Source: an uncultured Treponema sp.
GTDB taxonomy: Bacteria; Spirochaetota; Spirochaetia; Treponematales; Treponemataceae
Direction: 5' to 3'
NCBI RefSeq assembly: GCF_934725225.1
Contig: NZ_CAKVAM010000006.1
Span: forward strand, 62,001 to 126,000
DNA length: 64,000 bases
Every line of letters begins with the position of its first letter. Position 1 is the stretch's first letter. The translations under genes and the position numbers were made by a program. Of this stretch, positions 35,850 to 43,577 are shown in pieces. The notes beneath the pieces were generated by a model. The model searched no databases, had not been told where the DNA came from, and saw nothing but the letters and a program-made list of their open reading frames with translations.

Positions 35850-36066
35850 GTTCGATCAGCAATGTTTCTGAAAGAAACTCTGTTGAGAATCTCTTGTGTC
35901 ATTATTGGGGCGTGTCCGTTGCGTTAGTTTCGGCAAGCTCAACTACCGCAACGGTCGGGCTGTTCAGGGTTTCGCTATCGCTCCAGCCTCCTCACTGCGC
36001 TACGCTCCGTTGCGGTGGCCGCTTTGCGCCCTTACCATCCCTCACGCAAACTCGGTCAGCAATCTT
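35850..36066. repeat. GC-rich non-coding repeat block
   Basis: The first part (to about 35910) shares ATGTTTCTGAAAGAAACTC with the element at 3186-3287. After it comes a GC-rich stretch with inverted CCGTTGCG (35916-35923) and CGCAACGG (35947-35954), and another CCGTTGCGG near 36010. It reads open in two frames only because of its composition. The whole gap 35800-36221 contains no supported gene. Confidence 0.6.
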
Positions 36067-36221
36067 TTTTTACAAAAATCCGCAAATTTCTCTACTTTTT
36101 TCTTCATTTGCCGTGATATTTCTCTTTTCATGCTATATAATAGTAGAAACACCAAATAATTTAATATAAAAAAACTGCCATGAAACCTAAGTTTTCAGCA
36201 GTCTTTTTTTCAGGAGATACG

Positions 36222-37144
36222 ATGAAAATTAACTTCCGCTTCGCTACCCCCCCCATTGGATTTTAGCCTGCATTCTTGCTCTTAGCCTCGCGCTTCCGTT
36301 CACTTCATGTTCCGACGGTTCAAGCGGCGGCTCGGATGATGAAAAAGCAACCTACACCGTAACCTTTGACGCGAACGGCGGAACTGGCACAATGAATCCG
36401 CAGATTTTTACTTACGGTGAGCCTCAAAAACTTTCACCAAATAAATTCACAACGGACGGAAAGGACTTTCTTGGCTGGGCAAAAACTTCCGGCGGAAACA
36501 TAGCCTACGATGACAATTCCGAGTATACAATCGGCGCGGCGGACGTTACGCTCTATGCCGTGTGGGGAAAATTCGTAACTGCAGATAATGCAGCAACTGT
36601 AATTGCCGGACTGGAGGCTGGAACTAGGACAAATCTGAATATTTACACAGTAAAAATTACAGACAAAACATTGACTGCGGAACAACAGAAAGAAATAGGA
36701 ACAGCGATAAAAACAGTAGCAAATAAAAGTAACTATTATGTATTCTTCAGCCTTGACCTTTCCGCAACTGAACTTACAGAAATTCCAGAAGGAGCTTTTT
36801 CTTACTGTAGGCTAAGAGGTTTAATTCTGCCGGATTCTTTGGAAACAATCGGGATAGGTGCTTTTGGGTACAATAACTTTGAAGAAATTGTAATTCCTGG
36901 CAATGTAAAAAGTATTGAAGATGGTGGTTTTGAGTATTGTTCAAATCTTAAAACAATAACGCTTCCTGCAAGCCTGACTTCCATCGGTGCTTCCGCATTT
37001 GCAGACACCGTGCTAAAAACCGTAAACTACAAAGGCACACAAGCTCAGTGGGCAAAAATAAAAATTGATGATTATAATGATAAACTCACCGGACTCAACA
37101 ATGTTACTAGGGCAACAATCAAGTGTTCCGACGGCACGTTATAA
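36222..37144 (+). CDS. BspA-like leucine-rich-repeat lipoprotein, switched off by a C8 tract
   Basis: AGGAG precedes ATG 36222. Translation runs MKINFRFATPP and meets a run of eight C (36247-36254), then a stop at 36264. One extra C would continue as HWILACILALSLALPFTSC, a perfect lipoprotein signal peptide, into the long downstream frame (total about 307 aa). That frame has a Listeria-Bacteroides-type repeat (TYTVTFDANGGTGTMNP then KDFLGWAKTSGG), and LRR_5/BspA units (IPEGAFSYCRLRGLILPDSLETI, SIEDGGFEYCSNLKTITLPASLTSI) and a C-terminal YKGTQAQWAKI. As sequenced the gene is OFF. Confidence 0.85.
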
Positions 37145-37160
37145 ACGGCGAGTAAACTTG

Positions 37161-37330
37161 TCATTGTCGGGTTTACCCCGACAGTCTCTCGTATTGTTAG
37201 TGATTCCTGTGTCGTAGCACAGGAATGACATAAAGCAACTTGTCATTGTCATGGTTCGCTTTCTCTGTCATAGTCGTACTTGATACGACAATCACCTGCA
37301 AAAGATCTTCGGGTCAAGTCCGAAGATGAC
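37161..37330. repeat. cluster of four dispersed hairpins
   Basis: Hairpins: TGTCGGG with CCCGACA (37165-37183); TTCCTGTG with CACAGGAA around TCGTAG (37204-37225), identical in loop and covariant in stem with 3261-3282; GTCGTA with TACGAC around CTTGA (37273-37289); and ATCTTCGG with CCGAAGAT around GTCAAG-type loop (37305-37327), the reverse orientation. This is the richest copy in the window. It lies between the LRR lipoprotein gene and the convergent DUF2130 gene. Confidence 0.75.
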
Positions 37331-37415
37331 ATAGAAATCAAGTTCAGCAATGGCATCTTTTCAGCCTAAATAATGGCAAACTGCCAGCCCATATCAGACT
37401 GACATCCGTCACTCA

Positions 37416-38777
37416 TCATTCCCCTTTCAGTTCGTCGAACTTCTGCTTCATCGTGGGATTATTTTTCACAAGTTTTTTCACGGTCAAATCTTCGAGTTTG
37501 TTGTTCGCAAGGCGGTAGTTGTTCTCGGAGCTAAGCAAATCCTCCTTCATCTTCTGCAGGTTTGAAATCGCCTTGTCAATCTGATCGACCGCGCTCATGA
37601 ATTTTCGGCTCGCCAAATCGTAGTTCCGGCTGAATCCGTCCTTAAAGCGGTTCAAGTCCTCCTCAAAATGCGTGATGTCCATGTTCTGCTCTTGAATCCG
37701 CCTAAGCTCGCGCTTTGACTCAAGAGTGTTCATGGCGGCGTTCCGCAGAAAGGTAATCACCGGAATAAAAAACTGCGGGCGAATCACGTACATCTTCGGA
37801 TACTTGTACGAAACGTCCACGATTCCCATGTTATAGTAGTCGTTATCGCTTTCAAGCATGGAAACCAGAACCGCATACTCGCAGCCCTTCTCGTTCCTGT
37901 CCTTGTCCAGCTCCTTCAGAAAATCCTCGTTCTTGTGCTTGGTCGCCGTTTCGTCAGCCTGATTTTTCATCTCAAACATAATTGAAATGAATTCCACGCC
38001 GTCGCTGCTCGATTCCCTAAAAATAAAGTCGCCCTTGCTGCCCGAAGCACGCGAAACCTTGTTGTCCTTTTCAAAATACGAATTCTGAAAACCAAGCGCG
38101 CGGTTCTTGTTGAACTCCGTAAGGCAGAACTGCTCCAAGTCCTCGCCGATTCTCTTGGTCGATTCCTTCGCCTTGAAGTCCTTGTAGAACGCAATTTCCT
38201 CGTCCTTTGCCTTGAGCTGCGCCGAAAACTGCTCTTTTATAGAAGAAACTTCGCTTTTCGACTTGTTTTCCATAACCGCAAGGTCGCTTTTAAGCTGAAT
38301 GATTTCCTTTTCCTTGTCCTGAACTGCGGATTTCACTGCAATTTCGGAATCACGTTTGCCGGAACTAATCTTTTCATTCAAAAGCGCGATTTCCTGTTCC
38401 TTTGAGGCAAGCGCAATTTTCAGCTCCGACTGCGACTTTTCCTTTGCCGCTCCAAGCTCCGCTGAAATTTTCGTAATCTGCTGATTTTTTTCCGCCAGCG
38501 CAGCCTGAAATTCCGACCTTGACTTCTGCTTTTCCGCCTCGAATTCCGCCGACAGTTTTGAAAGTTTTGCCTCCAAAGACGCAATTTCCTTTTCCTTCTC
38601 ATTCTGCGCCTTTGAGACCGCAAGCTGAACCGCCGATTCCTTTTCCTTGCTCAAGGACGCCGCGCGCTTTTCAAGCTCAATTTCAAACTGCTCGTTCCGC
38701 ACATCGTTCGCAATCGAATCATAAACATTCTGCTCCAGCGCAATCAGCTGCCCGCAGTTAGGACACTTTATATTCAT
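37416..38777 (-). CDS. DUF2130 protein: zinc-knuckle, long coiled coil, nuclease-like domain
   Basis: The protein has 453 residues. It starts with CPNCGQ, then a coiled coil of about 170 residues rich in Glu, Lys and Ala (roughly 30-205). The DUF2130 domain follows with GSKGDFIF and FEMKNQ, an arrangement like the PD-(D/E)XK nuclease core (Asp, then Glu-X-Lys). A second helical part closes the protein. Function is unknown; phage or DNA-end association has been suggested for similar proteins but nothing here proves it. GAGGTG precedes the ATG. It is divergent from the serine recombinase. Confidence 0.83.
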   Translation of the reverse strand: MNIKCPNCGQLIALEQNVYDSIANDVRNEQFEIELEKRAASLSKEKESAVQLAVSKAQNEKEKEIASLEAKLSKLSAEFEAEKQKSRSEFQAALAEKNQQITKISAELGAAKEKSQSELKIALASKEQEIALLNEKISSGKRDSEIAVKSAVQDKEKEIIQLKSDLAVMENKSKSEVSSIKEQFSAQLKAKDEEIAFYKDFKAKESTKRIGEDLEQFCLTEFNKNRALGFQNSYFEKDNKVSRASGSKGDFIFRESSSDGVEFISIMFEMKNQADETATKHKNEDFLKELDKDRNEKGCEYAVLVSMLESDNDYYNMGIVDVSYKYPKMYVIRPQFFIPVITFLRNAAMNTLESKRELRRIQEQNMDITHFEEDLNRFKDGFSRNYDLASRKFMSAVDQIDKAISNLQKMKEDLLSSENNYRLANNKLEDLTVKKLVKNNPTMKQKFDELKGE

Positions 38778-38886
38778 TTTTCACCTCATTTCTTGCCACG
38801 CATCTATAATATATACCATTTTTTGCAAAAACTGCACAGATTAACAAGAAATTCCCTTTCCGCCTTAAATTTATTATCTTTTCATT

Positions 38887-39474
38887 ATGGTTTACGGTTA
38901 CATTCGGGTCAGCACGGACAAACAGACGGTCGAGAATCAGCGGTTCGAGATTCTGCGGTTCTGCAAAAAGAATTCGCTTGAAGTCGGAGCCTGGATTGAA
39001 GAGACAATCAGCGGAACACTCACGCCGGACAAACGCGAGCTGGGCAGGCTTCTTTCTCACATCCAAAAAGGCGACCTGATTATATGCAGCGAGCTTTCGC
39101 GCCTTGGCAGAAGCCTTTTTATGATTATGTCGATTCTGAACCTGATTATGGAAAAAGGCGCGCGGATCTGGACGATAAAGGACGGCTACCGACTCGGAGA
39201 CGACATCCAGTCCAAAGTACTTGCATTCGCGTTCGGACTAAGCGCGGAAATCGAGCGCAACCTGATTTCACAGCGCACAAAGGAAGCCCTCGCGCTCAAA
39301 AAGGCGCAGAACGTGCATATCGGCCGCCCCAAGGGAAGACAAAACAACGAGCATCTTCTGGACGGCGCGGAATTCCAGATAAAGGCAATGCACCGCTGGG
39401 GCATGAGCATAAACCGGATTGCGCATTTCGTCGGAGTCTCCCGCAACACGATAAGAAGATGCCTGAGGGCATGA
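38887..39474 (+). CDS. small serine recombinase (resolvase/invertase family)
   Basis: The protein has 195 residues. The catalytic domain opens with VYGYIRVSTDKQTVENQ, placing the nucleophile at Ser9, and has the conserved ELSRLGRS arginine motif and the AFAFGLSAEIERNLISQRTKEAL helix E region. The C terminus has a DNA-binding HTH (GMSINRIAHFVGVSRNTIRRCL). It belongs to the short invertases and resolvases. No transposase gene is beside it. Inverted repeats at 40378-40400 and 40493-40515 are the nearest candidate substrate, but this link is speculative. Confidence 0.9.
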   Translation: MVYGYIRVSTDKQTVENQRFEILRFCKKNSLEVGAWIEETISGTLTPDKRELGRLLSHIQKGDLIICSELSRLGRSLFMIMSILNLIMEKGARIWTIKDGYRLGDDIQSKVLAFAFGLSAEIERNLISQRTKEALALKKAQNVHIGRPKGRQNNEHLLDGAEFQIKAMHRWGMSINRIAHFVGVSRNTIRRCLRA

Positions 39475-39538
39475 CTCCGCCCGGAAATCCTCTTTTCCTG
39501 AGTTTGCAAGTTTCTACTATTTATTTTATAGTTACACT

Positions 39539-39967
39539 ATGGACGAAATTGAAAAAAACAGGCTCGAGCGGGCATTGGCACTTATACGGCAAACACTTCC
39601 ACTTGTAGAAGCGGCGGAAAAAAAATTCAAGAGCGCACGCAACTGGGGATTTATCGATATGTTCGGCGGAGGAACTTTCGTTGACCTTATAAAGCATTAC
39701 AAACTGAACACAGCGGCAGACATAATGAACCAGATAAGTTTTCTTTTGCAACAGCTTCAGGCGGAACTCAGGCAGGTTGTAATTCCTGTGGATTTTAGAA
39801 TGAACACAATGACATTTGCAACGTTCGCGGATTTTCTTTTCGACGGAATCCTTGCGGACACCTATATGCAGTCCAAGATAATGAAAAGCCTTGACCAAGT
39901 GCGAGAACTAAAAAATCGCCTTGTTCTGCTGGAAAAAAATCTTTCCGCGCTAAAACAAAGAGGATAA
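39539..39967 (+). CDS. hypothetical helical protein
   Basis: The protein has 142 residues, mostly helical. A central motif NWGFIDMFGGGTFVDLIKHYKLNTAADIMNQ looks conserved and family-like (similar small proteins occur in Firmicutes), but I cannot name the family. The C terminus is a likely coiled coil. There is no obvious ribosome-binding site at ATG 39539. It converges on a small HTH gene with a gap of three bases. Confidence 0.62.
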   Translation: MDEIEKNRLERALALIRQTLPLVEAAEKKFKSARNWGFIDMFGGGTFVDLIKHYKLNTAADIMNQISFLLQQLQAELRQVVIPVDFRMNTMTFATFADFLFDGILADTYMQSKIMKSLDQVRELKNRLVLLEKNLSALKQRG

Positions 39968-39970
39968 AAA

Positions 39971-40153
39971 TTATTGCGCAGTTTCTTCTTCTGAATTTTT
40001 GTTAGGATTTAACTTTGGATTCAAGACCCAGCTGCGCACAGTGTCCCTGGAAAGTCCGTACATTTTTGCAAGCCTTTTGTAGCCGAATGTTCCCGGCTCG
40101 TACTTTCCAACAACTTCAAGTTTAAACTCTATAGAAAATTTCTGCTTTCCCAT
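39971..40153 (-). CDS. small IS3 OrfA-like helix-turn-helix protein
   Basis: From ATG 40153 the product has about 60 residues (an earlier ATG at 40171 adds six). FSIEFKLEVVGKYEPGTFGYKRLAKMYGLSRDTVRSWV is the transposase OrfA-type HTH. No OrfB or insertion-sequence ends are found, so it is either a domesticated small DNA-binding protein or an IS remnant. Its upstream region carries a G9 tract between likely -35 and -10 boxes (separate entry), so expression may vary with tract length. Confidence 0.6.
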   Translation of the reverse strand: MGKQKFSIEFKLEVVGKYEPGTFGYKRLAKMYGLSRDTVRSWVLNPKLNPNKNSEEETAQ

Positions 40154-40244
40154 GCCTTTGCCTGTCTGCATTCTAGTTTAAAATCGTTTTTTAATAAAGA
40201 CATATTAAAAAAACTAAAGCCACATTTAAACTTTTCCGCAAAAA

Positions 40245-40284
40245 ATTTTAAACAAGCCTACCCCCCCCCAGTCAATATTGTCAA
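40245..40284 (-). promoter_or_regulatory. promoter with poly-G spacer
   Basis: On the minus strand TTGACT (40275-40270) is followed at once by nine G (40269-40261), then TAGGCTTG and TTTAAAAT. The tract sets the distance to the -10: 17 bp to TTTAAA (40252-40247) or 19 bp to TAAAAT (40250-40245). A second TTGACA lies at 40284-40279. Changes in G number would alter promoter strength for the small HTH gene. Confidence 0.6.
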
Positions 40285-40377
40285 GGGATTTGTTTGTATA
40301 GAACTGCCTCTATACATAAAATTCAGCCGCACTTTTTCTTACTGCAACAAACATCCTTCTTCACAAAATGCCAAACA

Positions 40378-40515
40378 TCTGAATATGCTATAAGAAAAAG
40401 CACGTCAATTCGCCAAGTTGAGCGTAAATGGAATCGGACTGCGCGATTTTACAATCGCTTGCCATCGCTCAAAACGGCTCTGTTGCCGCTTTCTTTTTCT
40501 TACCGCATATTCAGA
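40378..40515. repeat. 138-bp element with 23-bp terminal inverted repeats
   Basis: TCTGAATATGCTATAAG at the left end and its inverse at the right end form arms 40378-40400 and 40493-40515, with 21 of 23 positions matching. Inside are nested pairs TTGAGCG with CGCTCAA and GCGATT with AATCGC (TTAC loop). No coding potential. It could be a MITE-like element, a folded RNA, or an invertible segment. A partial third copy of the arm (CTTTTTCTTACTGCA) lies at about 40332. A separate perfect inverted repeat, TGTATAGA and TCTATACA, is at 40295-40316. Confidence 0.7.
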
Positions 40516-40537
40516 GAAATAAAAATTCAAGCAGGTT

Positions 40538-40630
40538 CTTAGGGCGCAGCCCTAAGCGTTGCAAGGAAAGGAGGGTGGCATGGAGGGAGGAAAAACTACG
40601 CTTACGAATTAGTTGGTTTTCCTCCCTCCA
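40538..40630. repeat. two further perfect hairpins upstream of guaB
   Basis: CTTAGGGC (40538-40545) pairs with GCCCTAAG (40549-40556) over a 3-base loop. TGGAGGGAGGAAAA (40581-40594) pairs perfectly with TTTTCCTCCCTCCA (40617-40630), 14 bp with a 22-base loop. They are outside the guaB transcript if its predicted promoter is right, so they probably belong to a non-coding repeat block. Confidence 0.65.
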
Positions 40631-40641
40631 TAACTAAAGAA

Positions 40642-40670
40642 TAGACAGAACAGGCCGTTTTTTATATAAT
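40642..40670 (+). promoter_or_regulatory. predicted guaB-purA promoter
   Basis: TAGACA (40642-40647) and TATAAT (40665-40670) are 17 bp apart, giving a leader of about 48 bases before the guaB ATG. No purine riboswitch is apparent in this short leader. Confidence 0.72.
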
Positions 40671-40724
40671 ATGCTGAAATTTTAAAGGCACTTTAGCTGC
40701 CTAATTTCATTTCAAGAGGGCAAA

Positions 40725-42233
40725 ATGGCATACTTTTACGAAGAACCGTCTCACACATTCGGTGAGTATCTGTTAATTCCCGGCTACACATCCGCAGAAT
40801 GCATTCCAGAAAATGTTTCACTGAAAACACCAGTTGTAAGATTCAACAAAAAATCAGGCGAAAAACCTTCGCTTTCAATGAACATTCCTTTGGTAAGCGC
40901 GGTCATGCAGTCGGTTTCTGATGACAAAATGGCAATTGCCCTTGCAAAAGAAGGCGGAATCAGTTTTATATTCGGCTCGCAGACAATCGAAAATCAGGCG
41001 GCAATGGTTGCGCGCGTAAAATCATACAAAGCAGGATTTGTAACTTCCGACTCAAATATCCGCCCGGATCAGACTCTTGAAGAAGTTGTATCTTTAATAG
41101 AACAAACTGGACACAGCACAATCGCCGTAACAGACGACGGAACTGCGCACGGAAAGCTTGAAGGAATCATCACAGAACGCGACTTTAGAATTGACCATGT
41201 TCCTGCAAACTCAAAAGTAAGCGAATATATGACGCCATTTGCAAAACTCGTTACTGGCAAAGACGGAATCACTTTAAGCGCGGCAAACGACTTAATCTGG
41301 GCGCACAAAGTAAATCAACTTCCTATAATTGATGACAAAAATCATCTTGTTTCAATTGTATTCAGAAAAGACTTTGACAACCACGAAAGCCATCCAAACG
41401 AGCTTATGGACAGCGACCACAGATACATTGTTGGTGCAGGAATCAATACACGCGACTACATGGAAAGAGTTCCGGCACTTTTAAAGGCTGGCGTTGATAT
41501 TTTGTGCCTTGATTCAAGCGAAGGATATTCAGAATGGCAATCAAGAGCTCTTCACGACATCCACGAAAAATTCGGCAAAGATGTAAAAGTTGGAGCTGGA
41601 AACGTTGTTGACCGCGAAGGCTTTATGTTCCTTGCTGAAAACGGCGCGGACTTTGTAAAAATCGGAATCGGCGGCGGCTCAATCTGCATTACACGCGAGC
41701 AAAAAGGAATCGGACGCGGACAGGCAACAGCTACAATCGAAGTTGCAAAAGCGCGCGATGAATACTACGCAAAGACAGGAATCTACGTTCCAATCTGCTC
41801 GGACGGCGGAATCGTTCACGACTACCACATAACACTTGCACTTGCAATGGGCGCGGATTTTGTAATGCTCGGACGCTACTTTGCAAGATTCGACGAGTCT
41901 CCTACAAACAAGCTTATCATCAACGGAAACTACGTAAAGGAATACTGGGGCGAAGGAAGCAACAGGGCGCGCAACTGGCAGCGTTACGACCTCGGCGGAA
42001 AAAAGGGAATGGCATTTGAAGAAGGCGTTGACTCTTACGTTCCTTATGCCGGACGCTTGCACGACAATGTTTCGCTTTCAATGAGCAAGGTAATTCACAC
42101 AATGTGCAACTGCGGCGCACTTTCAATTCCAGAGCTTCAGCAGAAAGCAAAACTTACACTTGTTTCATCCACAACAATCAGCGAAGGAAGCGCGCACGAC
42201 GTTACAGTACGCAACACTTCTATTCACAGCTGA
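40725..42233 (+). CDS. guaB: inosine-5'-monophosphate dehydrogenase
   Basis: IMPDH oxidises IMP to XMP with NAD, the first step to GMP. The 502 residues have the N-terminal barrel part (VSAVMQSVSDDKMAIALAKEGGI), a CBS pair at about 95-230, GAGINTRDY, and the active-site loop GGGSICITREQKGIGRGQA with catalytic Cys321. The loop reads GGGSIC rather than the commoner GPGSIC. IVPICSDGGI-type phosphate loop and EGVDSYVPYAG follow. AGAGGG precedes the ATG. With purA 45 bases downstream, it forms a purine branch-point operon. Confidence 0.96.
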   Translation: MAYFYEEPSHTFGEYLLIPGYTSAECIPENVSLKTPVVRFNKKSGEKPSLSMNIPLVSAVMQSVSDDKMAIALAKEGGISFIFGSQTIENQAAMVARVKSYKAGFVTSDSNIRPDQTLEEVVSLIEQTGHSTIAVTDDGTAHGKLEGIITERDFRIDHVPANSKVSEYMTPFAKLVTGKDGITLSAANDLIWAHKVNQLPIIDDKNHLVSIVFRKDFDNHESHPNELMDSDHRYIVGAGINTRDYMERVPALLKAGVDILCLDSSEGYSEWQSRALHDIHEKFGKDVKVGAGNVVDREGFMFLAENGADFVKIGIGGGSICITREQKGIGRGQATATIEVAKARDEYYAKTGIYVPICSDGGIVHDYHITLALAMGADFVMLGRYFARFDESPTNKLIINGNYVKEYWGEGSNRARNWQRYDLGGKKGMAFEEGVDSYVPYAGRLHDNVSLSMSKVIHTMCNCGALSIPELQQKAKLTLVSSTTISEGSAHDVTVRNTSIHS

Positions 42234-42278
42234 AACTAAATTAAAAATTCTAGGCGGAAAGCCTTGGAGGAATTATAA

Positions 42279-43505
42279 ATGAATGTTGTTATCATTGGCG
42301 CTCAGTGGGGCGATGAAGGAAAAGGCAAAATTGTAGACTACCTTGCAAAGGACGCAAAATATGTTGTCCGCTATTCAGGAGGTCCGAACGCAGGACATAC
42401 AATTGTTGTAGATGGAAAACAATTTGCGCTTCATCAAGTTCCAAGCGGAATCCTTTATTCAGACAAAAAGGTTTTTCTTGGAGCAGGAATGGTAATTGAT
42501 CCGGAAGCCTTGTTTGAAGAGCTTAAGATGATAAAAGACAACGGCGTGGACTGGGAAGGCAGAGTATTTATTTCTGACCGCGCGCACCTTATTCTTCCAA
42601 GATACCGCCAGATGGACAAAGACAGAGACGCTTCCCGCAAACGCCCAATCGGAACAACTGGACGCGGAATCGGAATTGCCTACAGTGAAAAAGCTCACCG
42701 CGACGGACTCCGCCTTGCAGACTTGGACTGGACAGAAAAACTTGCTGACCTTGAAAAAGAAGACATTGAATATCTTGATAAATACAAAGAGCAGCTTTTG
42801 CAGATGCGTGTAGACCTTACACAAAAGATGTGGGAATTCCGCAAAGAAAACATTCTCTTTGAAGGCGCGCAGGGCGCAATGCTCGATATTGATTCTGGAA
42901 CATATCCTTATGTAAGCTCTGGAGCTTCTTGCGCGGCTGGAGCTGCTACAGGCTGCGGAATCGGTCCTCATAACCTTGACCACATTCTTGGAGTTTTCAA
43001 GGCTTACGAAACACGCGTAGGAAACGGTCCGATGCCAACAGAGTTCAACGCCACAAGCGAAGGCGAGCTTTGTCAGTATGTGCGCGACACAGGACGTGAA
43101 TACGGAGTTACAACAGGAAGAGCCAGAAGATGCGGCTACCTTGATTTGGTTGCGTTGCGCTACGCCTGCCGTGTAAACAGCTTGGACAGCCTTGTTCTTA
43201 CACATCTTGATATTTACGATGCAATGGATCAGATTGAAGCTTGTGTTGGGTACGAAATAAACGGAAAAATTGTAACAGACTTCCCTGCGAACATCGACCA
43301 GCTTAACAGCGCAAAGCCGATTCTTCAGAAATTTTCCGGCTGGAAAACTTCGCTCAAGGAATGCAGAAACTACAAGAAAATGCCAAAAAATGCGCGTGCT
43401 TATGTGGAATTCATAGAAGCATTCACAGGCACACCAGTAAGCATTATTTCCGTAGGCTACGAACGTGATGAAACTTTCATCCGCAAAAACCCTTGGAAAA
43501 AGTAA
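42279..43505 (+). CDS. purA: adenylosuccinate synthetase
   Basis: PurA joins IMP and aspartate with GTP, the first step to AMP. The 408 residues are slightly short for the family (about 430). Key motifs: GAQWGDEGKGKIVDYLA with Asp14 near the P-loop, NAGHTIV with the catalytic His, FLGAGMVIDPEALFEEL, RPIGTTGRGIG-type loop, QGAMLDIDSGTYPYVSS and TTGRARRCGYLDL. TTGGAGG precedes the ATG. It follows guaB, so both IMP-consuming branches are expressed together; a strong terminator follows. Confidence 0.96.
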   Translation: MNVVIIGAQWGDEGKGKIVDYLAKDAKYVVRYSGGPNAGHTIVVDGKQFALHQVPSGILYSDKKVFLGAGMVIDPEALFEELKMIKDNGVDWEGRVFISDRAHLILPRYRQMDKDRDASRKRPIGTTGRGIGIAYSEKAHRDGLRLADLDWTEKLADLEKEDIEYLDKYKEQLLQMRVDLTQKMWEFRKENILFEGAQGAMLDIDSGTYPYVSSGASCAAGAATGCGIGPHNLDHILGVFKAYETRVGNGPMPTEFNATSEGELCQYVRDTGREYGVTTGRARRCGYLDLVALRYACRVNSLDSLVLTHLDIYDAMDQIEACVGYEINGKIVTDFPANIDQLNSAKPILQKFSGWKTSLKECRNYKKMPKNARAYVEFIEAFTGTPVSIISVGYERDETFIRKNPWKK

Positions 43506-43526
43506 ATCTATATTGTTGTTAAAAGG

Positions 43527-43562
43527 AAAGCCCGTGCAATTTTTTGCACGGGCTTTGTCATT
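43527..43562 (+). terminator. Rho-independent terminator of guaB-purA
   Basis: AAAGCCCGTGCAA (43527-43539) pairs with TTGCACGGGCTTT (43544-43556), 13 bp around a four-T loop, with a short T-rich tail. It begins 21 bases after the purA stop and may also serve the convergent MATE gene. Confidence 0.85.
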
Positions 43563-43577
43563 CATCATCTAAAACTT

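Noticed and set aside
35894..36169. Two overlapping open frames after the methylase gene
   Set aside because: They run through the GC-rich repeat block, have no ribosome-binding site and no recognisable protein features.
38887..39474. Serine recombinase as part of a complete transposon or prophage
   Set aside because: No transposase, integrase partner, phage genes or element ends were found around it.
40295..40316. Perfect inverted repeat TGTATAGA/TCTATACA as terminator
   Set aside because: No T run follows on either strand; kept only as a part of the inverted-repeat block.
42459..43568. 369-codon open frame antisense to purA
   Set aside because: Cys/Phe-rich translation typical of a reverse-frame shadow; purA is unmistakable on the other strand.
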